Source of the DNA: CAZDQL01 sp964507325
GTDB lineage: Bacteria; Planctomycetota; UBA1135; GCA-002686595
Direction of reading: 5' to 3'
Length of the DNA stretch: 64,000 nt
Assembly (NCBI GenBank): GCA_964507325.1
Contig: CAZDQL010000026.1
Location: 1 to 64,000, forward strand
In this document: positions 15,916-23,748 of the stretch, piece by piece
Position numbering within the stretch: position 1 is the first letter of the stretch
How the letters are laid out: each line of letters starts with the position of its first letter
Notes under the pieces: model-generated
Database searches by the model: none
What the model was told of the DNA's origin: nothing
Seen by the model: only the letters and a program-made list of their open reading frames with translations
Position numbers and translations under genes: made by a program

Positions 15916-18726
15916 CTACTTGCAGGGCAGGAAGCGCACCGTCGTCTCCATCTCGTGCAGCACGCGCCCGAGCGTTTCGGCGGCGCGCCGGATCTCCTCT
16001 GCGGCGGTCTCCCGCGAGAGGGAGAAGCGCACGGAGCAGTGAGCCTCCTCCGGCGTGCGCCCCATCGCCAGCAGGACGTGCGTCGGCTCCGGCGAACCGG
16101 ACTTGCAGGCCGAGCCGGAGGAGAAGGAGATCCCGTGGGCGTCCATGGCGATGACGAGCGATTCGCCGCGGATCCCCGGCAGGGTCAAGTTGAGGATGTT
16201 CGGCAGGCACTGCGTCGGGTGCCCGTTGCGCCGCGCGTCCGGCAGCAGCTCCACGATGCGACCTTCCAGCTCGTCGCGCAGACCCGCCATGCGCGTCGCC
16301 GCGTCGAGGCTTCCACGCGACAGCTCGGCGGCGCGTCCGAAGCCGACGATGGCGGGCAGGTTCTCCGTCCCGGCGCGCAGGCCGTGCTCCTGTGTTCCTC
16401 CGTGGATCAGCGGCTCCAGCTCGATCCCCTTGCGCAGGTAGAGCGCGCCGACGCCCTTCGGGCCGTGCAGCTTGTGCGCCGAGAGGGACAGGAGGTCCAC
16501 GCCCAGCTCCTCGACGTCGATCGGGACCTTCCCCGCGGCTTGCACGGCGTCGCTGTGGAAGAGCGCGCCGCGCTCGTGGGCGCTGGCGCACAGCTCGCGC
16601 ACGGGCTGGAGCGTGCCGACCTCGTTGTTCGCCAGCATCACGCTGACCAGGAGCGTGTCGTCGCGCAGGGCGCCGCGCAGCGTCTCGGGGTCCACGAGCC
16701 CATGCTCGTCCACCCCGAGGCGGGTGACCTCCAGACCGGCACGCTCGAGGTGGCAGCAGGTGGCCAGGACGGCGGGGTGTTCGATGGCGGACGTGATGAC
16801 GTGCCGGCGGCCGCTCTCCGGGCGCAGCGCCACACCCTTGAGGGCGAGGTTGTCGGACTCGGAACCGCCGCCCGTGAAGAGGATGCGCCGCGGCCTGGCG
16901 CCGATCGAAGCCGCCACGCTGCGGCGCGCCCGCTCCAGCGCCTCGCGCGCGACGCGCCCATCGGAATGGATGCTGGAGGGGTTGCCGCAGCGCTCCTCCA
17001 GGAAGGGCTGCATCGCCTCCCGCACCTCGTCGGCGACGCGCGTCGTGGCGGCGTTGTCGAGGTAGATCGGCTCCCACTCCCGTCGCGCCTGCGGCCGAGG
17101 GGCCTGCACCACCGTGCGCGTGAGCGTCTCGGCGCTGACGACCGAGTCCGGGTCTCCGTCCGCGATCTTCACGACCTCGCACAGGAGCGCCTTGTAGACG
17201 GGGAAGCCCGAAATCGGGTCGCAGTTCGAGGCGTCGGTCAGGTGGTTCACGTTCCATGCGCGCCAAGCTGCGGGGCCTACCGCCGTGCCACCGCCCTGAC
17301 TGCAGTCGATCGCTCCTCGAACGATGTCTTCCGTGACGTGCGCCCGGAAGGGGACCGCGCCGCGCGGGGTGCGCACCTCCACCAGGTCGCCCGGCCGGAC
17401 CCCACGCGCCGCGGCATCCGCGGGATTCAGATCGACGGTCGGCTCCGGATGGTCTCTCACCAGACCTCGGATGCCGTGGTGCTGGGAGCGGAAGTCCGTC
17501 TGCGTGCGCGAGCCGGAGTTGAAGACGAGCGGGTACCGATCGGCGAGGGCGGGCGCGGAGAGGGGACCCTCGGCGGGCTCGGTGTACCGCGGCAGGGGGT
17601 CGTAGCCGTGCTCCTCCAGAACCGTGGAGTGAAGCTCGAACTTGCCGGTCGGCGTCTCGAAACCCGGGCGGCCGTCCGTCCGCAGCGAGCCCTTCTCCCA
17701 CTTGCGGTACTCCATGATCGGGCTGCCGATGGTCACCGCTCCGCCTGCTGCACGCACCTCTTCCAGCGTGAAGCCGGATTCCTCGAGGGCAAAGCGCAAG
17801 AGCCCGTCTTCCGTCTGTGGGAAGTGCTCGCCGTACCCGAGCCGGCGCGCCAATTGAGCCATGATCAGGTAGTCGTTGCGCGCCTCGCCCACCGGCTCGA
17901 TCAGCTTCTCGCGCAGGCGGAAGAGCGGCCCGTAGGTCATGTACGAGTCGATCTCGAACATCGTCGTGGCGGGCAGCACCACGTCGGCGTAGCTGGCGTC
18001 CGCCGTGAGCTGGCGGTCGATGCAGACGAGCAGCTCGAGCTCGCCCAGCGCCTCGCGCCAGCGCGGCGTCTCCGGCCACGAGGTCAGGAGCGAGGCGCCG
18101 TGCACGATCAGACCCCGCAGCGGGTACGGCTCGCTCTCCAGAATCGCCCGCGGGAGCAAGCTGGCGTGCGGCTCGTGCCGGTAGTGGGAGTAGATGGGGA
18201 ACTCCTCCCCGCCGATCGAGCGCTCCAAACCCGGATTGGGCAGGTTGCAGGAGCGATTGATCGGGAAGTGCGAGCCGTGCATGGCGAGCCCGATGCCGCC
18301 CGGGGTGTCGAGGTGCCCCGCCAGGGCGAAGAGCGAGTAGACGGCCCGGATCGCCTGGACTCCGCCGTTCGAGTACTCGAGGCCCGTGTACATCACGGGG
18401 CAGGCGGAGCCCGCCGCGCAGATGGCGCGCGCCAGCTCCTGGACCCGGGTGGCGGGCACGCCCGTGATGCGCTCGACGACTGCTGGCGTGAAGTGCTGCA
18501 CGTAGCGCGCGAACGGCTCGAAGCCGTGGCACCAGTCCTCGGCGAAGGTCTCGTCGTGGAGCTCCTCCCCGATCATCACGGCGATCATCCCCAGGGCCAG
18601 CGCGCCGTCCGTTCCCGGCCGGATCGGCACCCACTCGGCGCCGCAGCGCAAGGCCGTCTCCGTGCGGCGCGGATCGATCACGACGATTCGGGCCCCTCGC
18701 CGGGCGGCGGACTCCAGGCGCTGCAT
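15916..18726 (-). CDS. Molybdopterin oxidoreductase (C-terminal part) fused to cysteine desulfurase
   Basis: The 936-residue second part of a gene split by an in-frame TAG at 18778-18780; the reading frame is open from that stop to 15916. The first ~540 residues continue a bis-MGD (DMSO reductase family, PhsA/PsrA-like) enzyme: RIVVIDPRRTETA, the ADASYADVVLPATTMFE region and a C-terminal pterin-binding barrel (FNSGSRTQTDFRSQH). After a short linker follows a complete IscS/NifS-type desulfurase: YLDNAATT, ESDNLALKG, the PLP lysine in SAHKLHGPKG (codon 16471-16473) and the persulfide Cys in SSGSACKSGS (codon 16105-16107). No stop separates the two enzymes. The desulfurase should take sulfur from cysteine and could pass it to the Mo enzyme or its substrate. 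The ATG at 18726 has no convincing ribosome site, so read-through or repair of the TAG would be needed for a full-length ~1135-residue product. Confidence 0.85.
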   Translation of the reverse strand: MQRLESAARRGARIVVIDPRRTETALRCGAEWVPIRPGTDGALALGMIAVMIGEELHDETFAEDWCHGFEPFARYVQHFTPAVVERITGVPATRVQELARAICAAGSACPVMYTGLEYSNGGVQAIRAVYSLFALAGHLDTPGGIGLAMHGSHFPINRSCNLPNPGLERSIGGEEFPIYSHYRHEPHASLLPRAILESEPYPLRGLIVHGASLLTSWPETPRWREALGELELLVCIDRQLTADASYADVVLPATTMFEIDSYMTYGPLFRLREKLIEPVGEARNDYLIMAQLARRLGYGEHFPQTEDGLLRFALEESGFTLEEVRAAGGAVTIGSPIMEYRKWEKGSLRTDGRPGFETPTGKFELHSTVLEEHGYDPLPRYTEPAEGPLSAPALADRYPLVFNSGSRTQTDFRSQHHGIRGLVRDHPEPTVDLNPADAAARGVRPGDLVEVRTPRGAVPFRAHVTEDIVRGAIDCSQGGGTAVGPAAWRAWNVNHLTDASNCDPISGFPVYKALLCEVVKIADGDPDSVVSAETLTRTVVQAPRPQARREWEPIYLDNAATTRVADEVREAMQPFLEERCGNPSSIHSDGRVAREALERARRSVAASIGARPRRILFTGGGSESDNLALKGVALRPESGRRHVITSAIEHPAVLATCCHLERAGLEVTRLGVDEHGLVDPETLRGALRDDTLLVSVMLANNEVGTLQPVRELCASAHERGALFHSDAVQAAGKVPIDVEELGVDLLSLSAHKLHGPKGVGALYLRKGIELEPLIHGGTQEHGLRAGTENLPAIVGFGRAAELSRGSLDAATRMAGLRDELEGRIVELLPDARRNGHPTQCLPNILNLTLPGIRGESLVIAMDAHGISFSSGSACKSGSPEPTHVLLAMGRTPEEAHCSVRFSLSRETAAEEIRRAAETLGRVLHEMETTVRFLPCK

Positions 18727-18777
18727 GTCCAGCGGAGGCGAGTCGGTGGCCGGGTTCGTGCCCCAGACGAGGAGCAG

Positions 18778-19323
18778 CTACGCGTTCTCGATGTCGGCGA
18801 AGGTGTTCACCAACATGCGCCCCAGCGTCACGTGCGGGGCGATCATGGCGAAGGAGACGTAGCAGTGCGCCCCCGCGCCCATCGTGTTCGGCGAGCCGAA
18901 GGGGAAGAGCACGTTGGAGGCCGAGCTCACGGCGACGCCGCGCGGCTGGTACATGTCGCACAGCGAGAGCTCGAAGGCGCCGCGGCCGGTGTAGATGCCG
19001 ACCGCTTCCGGCCCGTGCTCGGTCTTGATCCCCTCGAGGCCGCGGACGATCTGCTCGTACGCCTCGTCCCAGGAGATGCGCTCGAAGTCGGGAGTCCCCT
19101 TCGGGCCTACCCGTCGCAAGGGGTGCTGCAGTCGGTGCTCCGAGTGCACGATCTCCGGCGCGTGCTCTCCGCGGCGGCAGATCATCCCCAGGGGATGCGT
19201 CGCATCGGCACGAATGTCGGCCAGCCGGCCATCCTCGACCTTGACCTCCACCCAGCAGCCGGCGGGGCAGATGCCGCACAGCCCCCGCTCCCAATCGGTG
19301 TCGTTTCGGGCTGATTCACTCAA
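18778..19323 (-). CDS. Molybdopterin oxidoreductase, N-terminal part (ends at in-frame TAG)
   Basis: The 181-residue N-terminal part of the same Mo enzyme. A [4Fe-4S] motif is formed by C16, C19 and C23 in CGICPAGC and C49 in MICRRGEH. GSPNTMGAGAHC places C154 where PhsA/PsrA-type enzymes carry the Mo-ligating Cys. No twin-arginine signal is present, so the enzyme is cytoplasmic. The protein ends ...FADIENA, then TAG, then LLLVWGTNP in the same frame, and that joined stretch is a continuous family motif. Therefore the stop is a single interruption: a nonsense mutation, a sequencing error, or (less likely) read-through. The gene starts 48 bases after the tetR stop. Confidence 0.82.
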   Translation of the reverse strand: MSESARNDTDWERGLCGICPAGCWVEVKVEDGRLADIRADATHPLGMICRRGEHAPEIVHSEHRLQHPLRRVGPKGTPDFERISWDEAYEQIVRGLEGIKTEHGPEAVGIYTGRGAFELSLCDMYQPRGVAVSSASNVLFPFGSPNTMGAGAHCYVSFAMIAPHVTLGRMLVNTFADIENA

Positions 19324-19371
19324 AGCACCGAGATCCTCCCACGGATCCGGGATGCACGGCGCGCATCGACC

Positions 19372-20001
19372 TCAGGGAATGGCGCGAGCTGCGCTCGTGA
19401 CCGCCTTGACGAAGCTCTCTCGGTCCAGGGGGGGTGCTCCGAGCTGAACGCTCTGGGAGATCAATCCCCAGCACACCCCGTCCACGACCGTGGCCAATTG
19501 GATCTCGCGCGGTCCGACCTCGCTCAACGTCACTCCACACAGCAAAGCCGCGAGAAGTTGGAGGTACTCCTGTCGGCTGCGACTCATCTTCCCCGGCTGG
19601 CCGAGCTCGTCGCCGAAGTAGCTGGACATACGCAGCCAGAAGCGGCACTCGCGCGACGACTCGTCGAGCATGCCGTGATAGTGGGCGACGGCGCTCTCGA
19701 GGCGGGCCTTGCGCGAGCGACAGGTGTCGACCCTCTGCCGGATGGCGTCGAGGAAGGCCCTCTGGACGTGCTCCCAGAGCGCAATGAGGTACTCGTCCTT
19801 CCCGCCGAAGTGCAGGTAGAAGACCCCCTTGGCGACATCTGCGGCCTCGGTGATGTCCAGGACCGACACCAGTCCGAGGGGACGGTTCTCGAAGGCCGTC
19901 AGACCACACTCGAACATCGAATGGCGCGTTGCCAGCGCCTTGCGCGCCCGCCGGCCCAGCTGCGTAGCCTGCTCCAGGGGCTCTTCCTCGTGCTTGGCCA
20001 C
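19372..20001 (-). CDS. TetR/AcrR family transcriptional regulator
   Basis: A 209-residue regulator. The N-terminal helix-turn-helix is LVSVLDITEAADVAKGVFYLHFGGKDEYL, shaped as in TetR proteins (the GxFYxHFxxKxxL pattern), and the rest is a helical ligand-binding domain with FRFWLRMSSYF. It is the first gene of the minus-strand operon with the Mo enzyme, transporter and EgtD, and so probably controls it and itself. A palindrome at 20053-20068 in the divergent promoter region is a candidate operator. The ligand is unknown; a thio-betaine or metal/sulfur signal would fit context only. Confidence 0.9.
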   Translation of the reverse strand: MAKHEEEPLEQATQLGRRARKALATRHSMFECGLTAFENRPLGLVSVLDITEAADVAKGVFYLHFGGKDEYLIALWEHVQRAFLDAIRQRVDTCRSRKARLESAVAHYHGMLDESSRECRFWLRMSSYFGDELGQPGKMSRSRQEYLQLLAALLCGVTLSEVGPREIQLATVVDGVCWGLISQSVQLGAPPLDRESFVKAVTSAARAIP

Positions 20002-20052
20002 CCCCGGATTCTAGGCCGGAACGATTGGCCGGGGCCAAGCCGCTGACTAAGA

Positions 20053-20068
20053 ATGACCGCACCGTCAT
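20053..20068. promoter_or_regulatory. Candidate TetR operator palindrome
   Basis: The 16-bp sequence ATGACCGCACCGTCAT is an inverted repeat with ATGAC/GTCAT arms, 12 of 16 positions symmetric. It sits 52 bases upstream of the tetR start and 87 bases upstream of the divergent methyltransferase start. Its length, spacing and position suit a TetR-type dimer. This is a sequence pattern only. Confidence 0.5.
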
Positions 20069-20154
20069 AGTTGGATTGCTCGCCCACTATTGGTCCGCGC
20101 ATAGATGCTCGCATCCTGATTCCATCGATCAACCGCTTTGTTCAGTTCTGTCCC

Positions 20155-21003
20155 ATGTCTCCCTCCGCCGACCGCGAGATCCCGCTGCAGCGAACCTCCC
20201 TACGGGTCATCCTTCCCGAGAGCCCCGAGGGACTCGATCGGGATGAGGAGTGGTTCGAGCTGGAGCAGGCCGGCGAGCGCCGGCAGCTGAAGCTCCACGA
20301 CTACGACGCCCTGTACGAGGTCCCCGGGCTCTACGAAACCCTCGTCTACGACAAGCTGAAGTGCACCTCCCCCGGTCGGGTCGTCGCCCAGCTCCAGCGG
20401 GCACTGATTGCCTCCGGAGAGTCGCCCGAGCATCTGCGCGTGCTCGACCTCGGCGCGGGAAACGGCGTGGTCGGCGAAGTGCTGCGCCGGCAGGGGGTCG
20501 ACGCCCTGATCGGTGTGGACATCATCTCCGAGGCGGCCAAGGCCGCCCGCCGGGATCGACCGGAGGTCTACGACGACTACTTGGTGACCGACCTCGCGCA
20601 GCCGCAACCGGAGGTCGAGCAGCGCTTGCGCGACTTCTCACCGAACAGCCTGGTGACGGTCGCGGCCCTCGGCTTCGGAGACATCCCCTCGGAGGCCTTC
20701 GTGAAGGCCTTCAACCTGCTGCCAATCGACGGGTGGCTGGCGATCTGCATCAAGGACAGCTTCCTCGAGGAAGGGGATGACAGCCGCTTCGGAAAGCTCA
20801 TCCGCTCCATCGTGGCCGGAGGGATGATCGAGGTGCTCAGCCGCGAGCGGTACGTCCACCGCATGTCGATCGCCGGCGAGAAGCTCTTCTACGTCGCCCT
20901 CGTCGCTCGCAAGCGCCACCACGTCCGGCCTATTTGGCCCGGAACTCCCGTGCCCCCCCCAGCCCCAGCTTGGCCATGCGGCTGCGCAGGGTGCTGGGGT
21001 TGA
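20155..21003 (+). CDS. Class I SAM-dependent methyltransferase
   Basis: A 282-residue methyltransferase with motif I VLDLGAGNGVVGEVL, motif II LIGVDI and a motif IV-like stretch NSLVTVAALGFGDIP. The first ~90 residues form an extra N-terminal region with LKLHDYDALYEVPGLYE. I chose the ATG at 20155, which precedes PSADREIPL, over an earlier in-frame ATG. It is divergent from the TetR-led operon and may share its control. The target molecule is unknown. Its last 74 bases overlap the end of the convergent sigma-54 activator gene, and those codons are Pro/Gly/Cys-rich and unlike the rest. Confidence 0.85.
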   Translation: MSPSADREIPLQRTSLRVILPESPEGLDRDEEWFELEQAGERRQLKLHDYDALYEVPGLYETLVYDKLKCTSPGRVVAQLQRALIASGESPEHLRVLDLGAGNGVVGEVLRRQGVDALIGVDIISEAAKAARRDRPEVYDDYLVTDLAQPQPEVEQRLRDFSPNSLVTVAALGFGDIPSEAFVKAFNLLPIDGWLAICIKDSFLEEGDDSRFGKLIRSIVAGGMIEVLSRERYVHRMSIAGEKLFYVALVARKRHHVRPIWPGTPVPPPAPAWPCGCAGCWG

Positions 21004-22501
21004 TCCCCAGGAGCTCCGCCGCCCCGCCGGGGCCGTAGAGCTTGCCGGCGGTGTGCTCGAGCGCGCGCTGGATGTGCAGGCGCTCCATCTCCTTCAGAGT
21101 CGCGAGCCCCCCCTCCCCGGGTGGCGCGGGGTCGGAGGCGCGCTCCATCTTCAGCGGCAGGGAGTCCCCCTCCCCGAACTGAAGCTCGGGTCCGGAGCAG
21201 AGGATCGTGGCCCGCTCGAGCCCGTTGATCAGCTCGCGCACGTTGCCGCGCCAGTCCTGGGCGGTGAGCCAGCGCTCCGCGCGCTCGTCGAGGGACCAGG
21301 GACCGCGCCCCGTGCGGCGCGCGAGGGAGTCCAGGAAACCCGTGGCGATCGGCAGGATGTCCTCGCGCCGCTCCCGCAGCGGGGGCAGGTGGATCGGGAA
21401 GACCGCCAGGCGGTAGTAGAGATCCTGGCGGAAGGAGCTCTCGGCGACCCCCTGCAGGAGGTCGCGGTTGGTCGCCGCGATCACCCGCACGTCGACGCGC
21501 GTGGTGCGGTCGCTGCCCACCGCTTCGAAGCAGCCCTCCTGCAACACCCGCAGGAGCTTGGTCTGCAGGTCGATCGGCATCTCGCCGATCTCGTCCAGGA
21601 AGAGGGTGCCGCCGTTGGCCGCCTGGAAGCGACCCATGCGGCTCTTGGTCGCGCCGGAGAAGGCCCCCTTGACGTGTCCGAAGAGCTCGCTCTCGATCAG
21701 GTCCGCGGGCAGGGCGGCGCAGTTGATGCCCACCAGAGGCTTCTCCGCGCGCAGACTCCAACCGTGCACGGCGTTGGCGAGCACCTCCTTGCCGGTGCCC
21801 GTCTCCCCGGTGATCAGGATCGGCGCGTCGGTGCCGGCGGCCTGGCGCCCCAGGTTGACCACCTTCTGCATGACGGCGCTGCTGCTGCGCTCCAGGAGCT
21901 CCCCCGCGTCGCTGCGCCCCTCGACGCTCTCCCCCAGGAGCCGGTTCTGCTCCTGCAGCTGCCCGCTGAGCCGGCCGAGCAGCGCCGACTGCTCCCCGTA
22001 GTTCATCGCCATCGCGAGCAGCTTGCCGAGCACGTCCGCCAGCTCGACCACCTGGGAGGGGTACTCCTGACAGACCTCTCGATCGAAGGTCATGATCCCG
22101 AGCGGCCCGGCGGGGGAGCGCAGCGGCACCACCATGCAGGAGTGACCGTGCTCCAGGTCGAGCACTCCGTCGAAGGCGTCGCCGTCCCCATCGCTGTGGT
22201 CGTGGGTGGTGAAGGCGCGCGCCCGGTCGCGCTCGAGGAGCTCGCGGATGGCGGGGAAGCGGCGCAGGTCCAGGTGGTGGCGCTCCACCACCGGGGTCAC
22301 GAGGGACCCCCGTGCTACGCGCACGTGCAACTCCTCCCCCTCGAGCTCCATGATGGTGGCCAGGTCGAAGGGCACCAGCCGGCCCAGGGTGTCGATCGCC
22401 CGGCCGAGGATCCGGTTGACCTCCTCGATCGAGGTTCCGCGGCCGGAGGCCGCTTGAAGATCGCGCGTGAGGTCGAGGATGCGTTCGGTCGGGGTGGGCA
22501 T
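20930..22501 (-). CDS. Sigma-54 dependent activator with GAF sensor domain
   Basis: A 523-residue bacterial enhancer-binding protein. Residues ~1-165 form a GAF sensor. The AAA+ domain (~195-430) has Walker A GETGTGKE, Walker B GGTLFLDEIGEM and the sigma-54 contact loop GAFSGA (consensus GAFTGA) near residue 280. A Fis-type HTH lies at the C-terminus (GGAAELLGINPSTLRSRMAKLG). It resembles NorR-like architecture, and GAF domains can sense NO, iron, nucleotides or small molecules; the ligand is not visible. It is divergent from the rubrerythrin operon, which has a near-consensus sigma-54 promoter, so it probably activates that operon. Confidence 0.93.
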   Translation of the reverse strand: MPTPTERILDLTRDLQAASGRGTSIEEVNRILGRAIDTLGRLVPFDLATIMELEGEELHVRVARGSLVTPVVERHHLDLRRFPAIRELLERDRARAFTTHDHSDGDGDAFDGVLDLEHGHSCMVVPLRSPAGPLGIMTFDREVCQEYPSQVVELADVLGKLLAMAMNYGEQSALLGRLSGQLQEQNRLLGESVEGRSDAGELLERSSSAVMQKVVNLGRQAAGTDAPILITGETGTGKEVLANAVHGWSLRAEKPLVGINCAALPADLIESELFGHVKGAFSGATKSRMGRFQAANGGTLFLDEIGEMPIDLQTKLLRVLQEGCFEAVGSDRTTRVDVRVIAATNRDLLQGVAESSFRQDLYYRLAVFPIHLPPLRERREDILPIATGFLDSLARRTGRGPWSLDERAERWLTAQDWRGNVRELINGLERATILCSGPELQFGEGDSLPLKMERASDPAPPGEGGLATLKEMERLHIQRALEHTAGKLYGPGGAAELLGINPSTLRSRMAKLGLGGAREFRAK

Positions 22502-22510
22502 GGCGGGACG

Positions 22511-22529
22511 GTGGCCACGAAATGTCGAG
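22511..22529 (+). promoter_or_regulatory. Candidate activator-binding motif (site A)
   Basis: GTGGCCACGAAATGTCGAG lies ~100 bases upstream of the rubrerythrin sigma-54 promoter and directly upstream of the activator gene. Its GGCCACGAAATRTCG core recurs on the opposite strand at 24516-24537, upstream of the second sigma-54 promoter. The core CGAAATGTCG has symmetric CGA/TCG ends. Position and recurrence suit an enhancer-binding site. Confidence 0.5.
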
Positions 22530-22535
22530 TTTTGA

Positions 22536-22554
22536 GGTCGCCAAATATCGCGCC
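22536..22554 (+). promoter_or_regulatory. Candidate activator-binding motif (site B)
   Basis: GGTCGCCAAATATCGCGCC shares the AAATRTCGNG part of site A, 25 bases downstream of it in the same orientation. It may be a second, weaker site for the neighbouring sigma-54 activator. Confidence 0.35.
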
Positions 22555-22627
22555 CGAGGGGCCGCCCGTCAACCGCCGGCGTCGTAACGATCCGCCCCTC
22601 AAGCGGTTACGGAGGACCCGGCCCTTG

Positions 22628-22643
22628 TGGCACGATGCCTGCA
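22628..22643 (+). promoter_or_regulatory. Sigma-54 (-24/-12) promoter of the rubrerythrin operon
   Basis: TGGCACGATGCCTGCA matches the sigma-54 consensus TGGCACG-N4-TTGCW at every defined position except one (C for the first T of the -12 box), with the obligatory GG and GC 10 bases apart. It lies 44 bases before the rubrerythrin ATG, giving a short leader with GAGGAG as ribosome site. It is divergent from the activator gene. Confidence 0.85.
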
Positions 22644-22686
22644 TAGGTGGGGTCGCCCACCGGGATTCCAGCTCGAGGAGCACGCC

Positions 22687-23190
22687 ATGCACGATATGAC
22701 CGAGGCCAACCTGAAGGACGCCTTCGCGGGCGAGAGCCAGGCTCACATGAAGTACCTCGCCTTCGCCGCCAGGGCGGAGAAGGACGGCTTCCCCGAGATC
22801 GGGCGCCTCTTCCGCGCCATCTCCTACGCCGAGCAGGTGCACGCCACCAACCACCTGAAGGCCCTGAAGGGGATCGGCGGGACCCTCGAGAACCTCGAGG
22901 CGGCCCTCGGCGGCGAGAATTTCGAGATCGACGAGATGTACCCCGCCTACCTGGCGGTGGCGGAGCTCCAGGAGGAGAAGGGGGCCAAACGCTCGATGGG
23001 TTGGGCCCACGAGGCGGAACGCGACCACGCCCGCATGTACGCCGACGCCAAGGAAGCCGTCACCGCCGGAGGTGACGCGGAGATCGGAGCCGTACACGTC
23101 TGTAACGTCTGCGGTTGGACCACCACCGACGAGGATTGGGACGAGTGTCCCATCTGCAAAGCCAAGCGCGAGCACTTCACCACCTTCTGA
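22687..23190 (+). CDS. Rubrerythrin
   Basis: A 167-residue di-iron peroxidase. The N-terminal ferritin-like bundle has AGESQAHMKYLAFA, AISYAEQVHATNH, VAELQEEKGA and EAERDHARMY, providing Glu and His ligands. The C-terminal rubredoxin-like domain has CNVCGW and CPIC. It reduces hydrogen peroxide, protecting anaerobic or microaerobic metabolism. I chose the ATG at 22687, which follows a GAGGAG ribosome site. It leads an operon with ferritin, an ArsC-like selenoprotein and DUF423 under a sigma-54 promoter. Confidence 0.95.
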   Translation: MHDMTEANLKDAFAGESQAHMKYLAFAARAEKDGFPEIGRLFRAISYAEQVHATNHLKALKGIGGTLENLEAALGGENFEIDEMYPAYLAVAELQEEKGAKRSMGWAHEAERDHARMYADAKEAVTAGGDAEIGAVHVCNVCGWTTTDEDWDECPICKAKREHFTTF

Positions 23191-23211
23191 GAGCCCCAGC
23201 GAAGGAACCCC

Positions 23212-23730
23212 ATGGCCACGCTCAGCCAGAGCATTACGGACGCCCTCAACGGGCAGATCGGCGCCGAGATGTACTCGGCCAACCTCTACTTGGCGATGTC
23301 CGCCTACTTCGAGAGCCTCGACCTGCCCGGCTTCGGGCACTGGATGCGAGTCCAGGCTCGGGAGGAGCAGGCCCACGTCGACAAGCTCTTCGGCTACATC
23401 GTCGAACGCGGCGGACGGGTGGCCCTTGCTCAGATCGAGGCACCCCCCCTCGAGTGGGGGAGCCCCCTGGCCGCCTTCGAGGCCGCCTACGATCACGAGT
23501 GCGAGATCAGCCAGCGGATCCACGACCTGGTCGGGCTCGCCCACACGGAGAAGGATCGCGCCACCGAGAGCCTCCTGCGCTGGTACGTCGACGAGCAGGT
23601 CGAGGAGGAGGCCTCCGTCGACCGCGTCGTCAAGATGCTGCGCATCGGCGACAACCAGCCGGTGGCGATGTTGATGATGGACCGCGAGCTCGCCGCGCGC
23701 CCCGCGGCGGTCGCAGTGGAGCAGGTCTGA
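23212..23730 (+). CDS. Non-heme ferritin
   Basis: A 172-residue bacterial ferritin of the FtnA type. It has SANLYLAMSAYFE, AREEQAHVDKLFGY (E-x-x-H ferroxidase ligands) and the second-half EKDRATESLLRWYVDEQVEEE. It stores iron in a 24-mer. It starts 21 bases after rubrerythrin. Ferritin plus rubrerythrin in one operon couples peroxide removal to removal of free iron. Confidence 0.93.
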   Translation: MATLSQSITDALNGQIGAEMYSANLYLAMSAYFESLDLPGFGHWMRVQAREEQAHVDKLFGYIVERGGRVALAQIEAPPLEWGSPLAAFEAAYDHECEISQRIHDLVGLAHTEKDRATESLLRWYVDEQVEEEASVDRVVKMLRIGDNQPVAMLMMDRELAARPAAVAVEQV

Positions 23731-23748
23731 CCACGACGAGGAACGACG

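Noticed and set aside
18778..18780. TAG in the Mo enzyme as pyrrolysine or selenocysteine.
   Set aside because: Sec uses UGA, and the position is not a metal ligand or active-site residue in the family. Pyl machinery is not seen, so an error or nonsense mutation is more likely.
15955..19314. Long plus-strand frame of over 1100 codons antisense to the Mo enzyme-desulfurase gene.
   Set aside because: Composition is Arg/Gly/Ala/Val-rich with no domains, while the minus strand encodes recognisable enzymes. It is a high-GC shadow frame.
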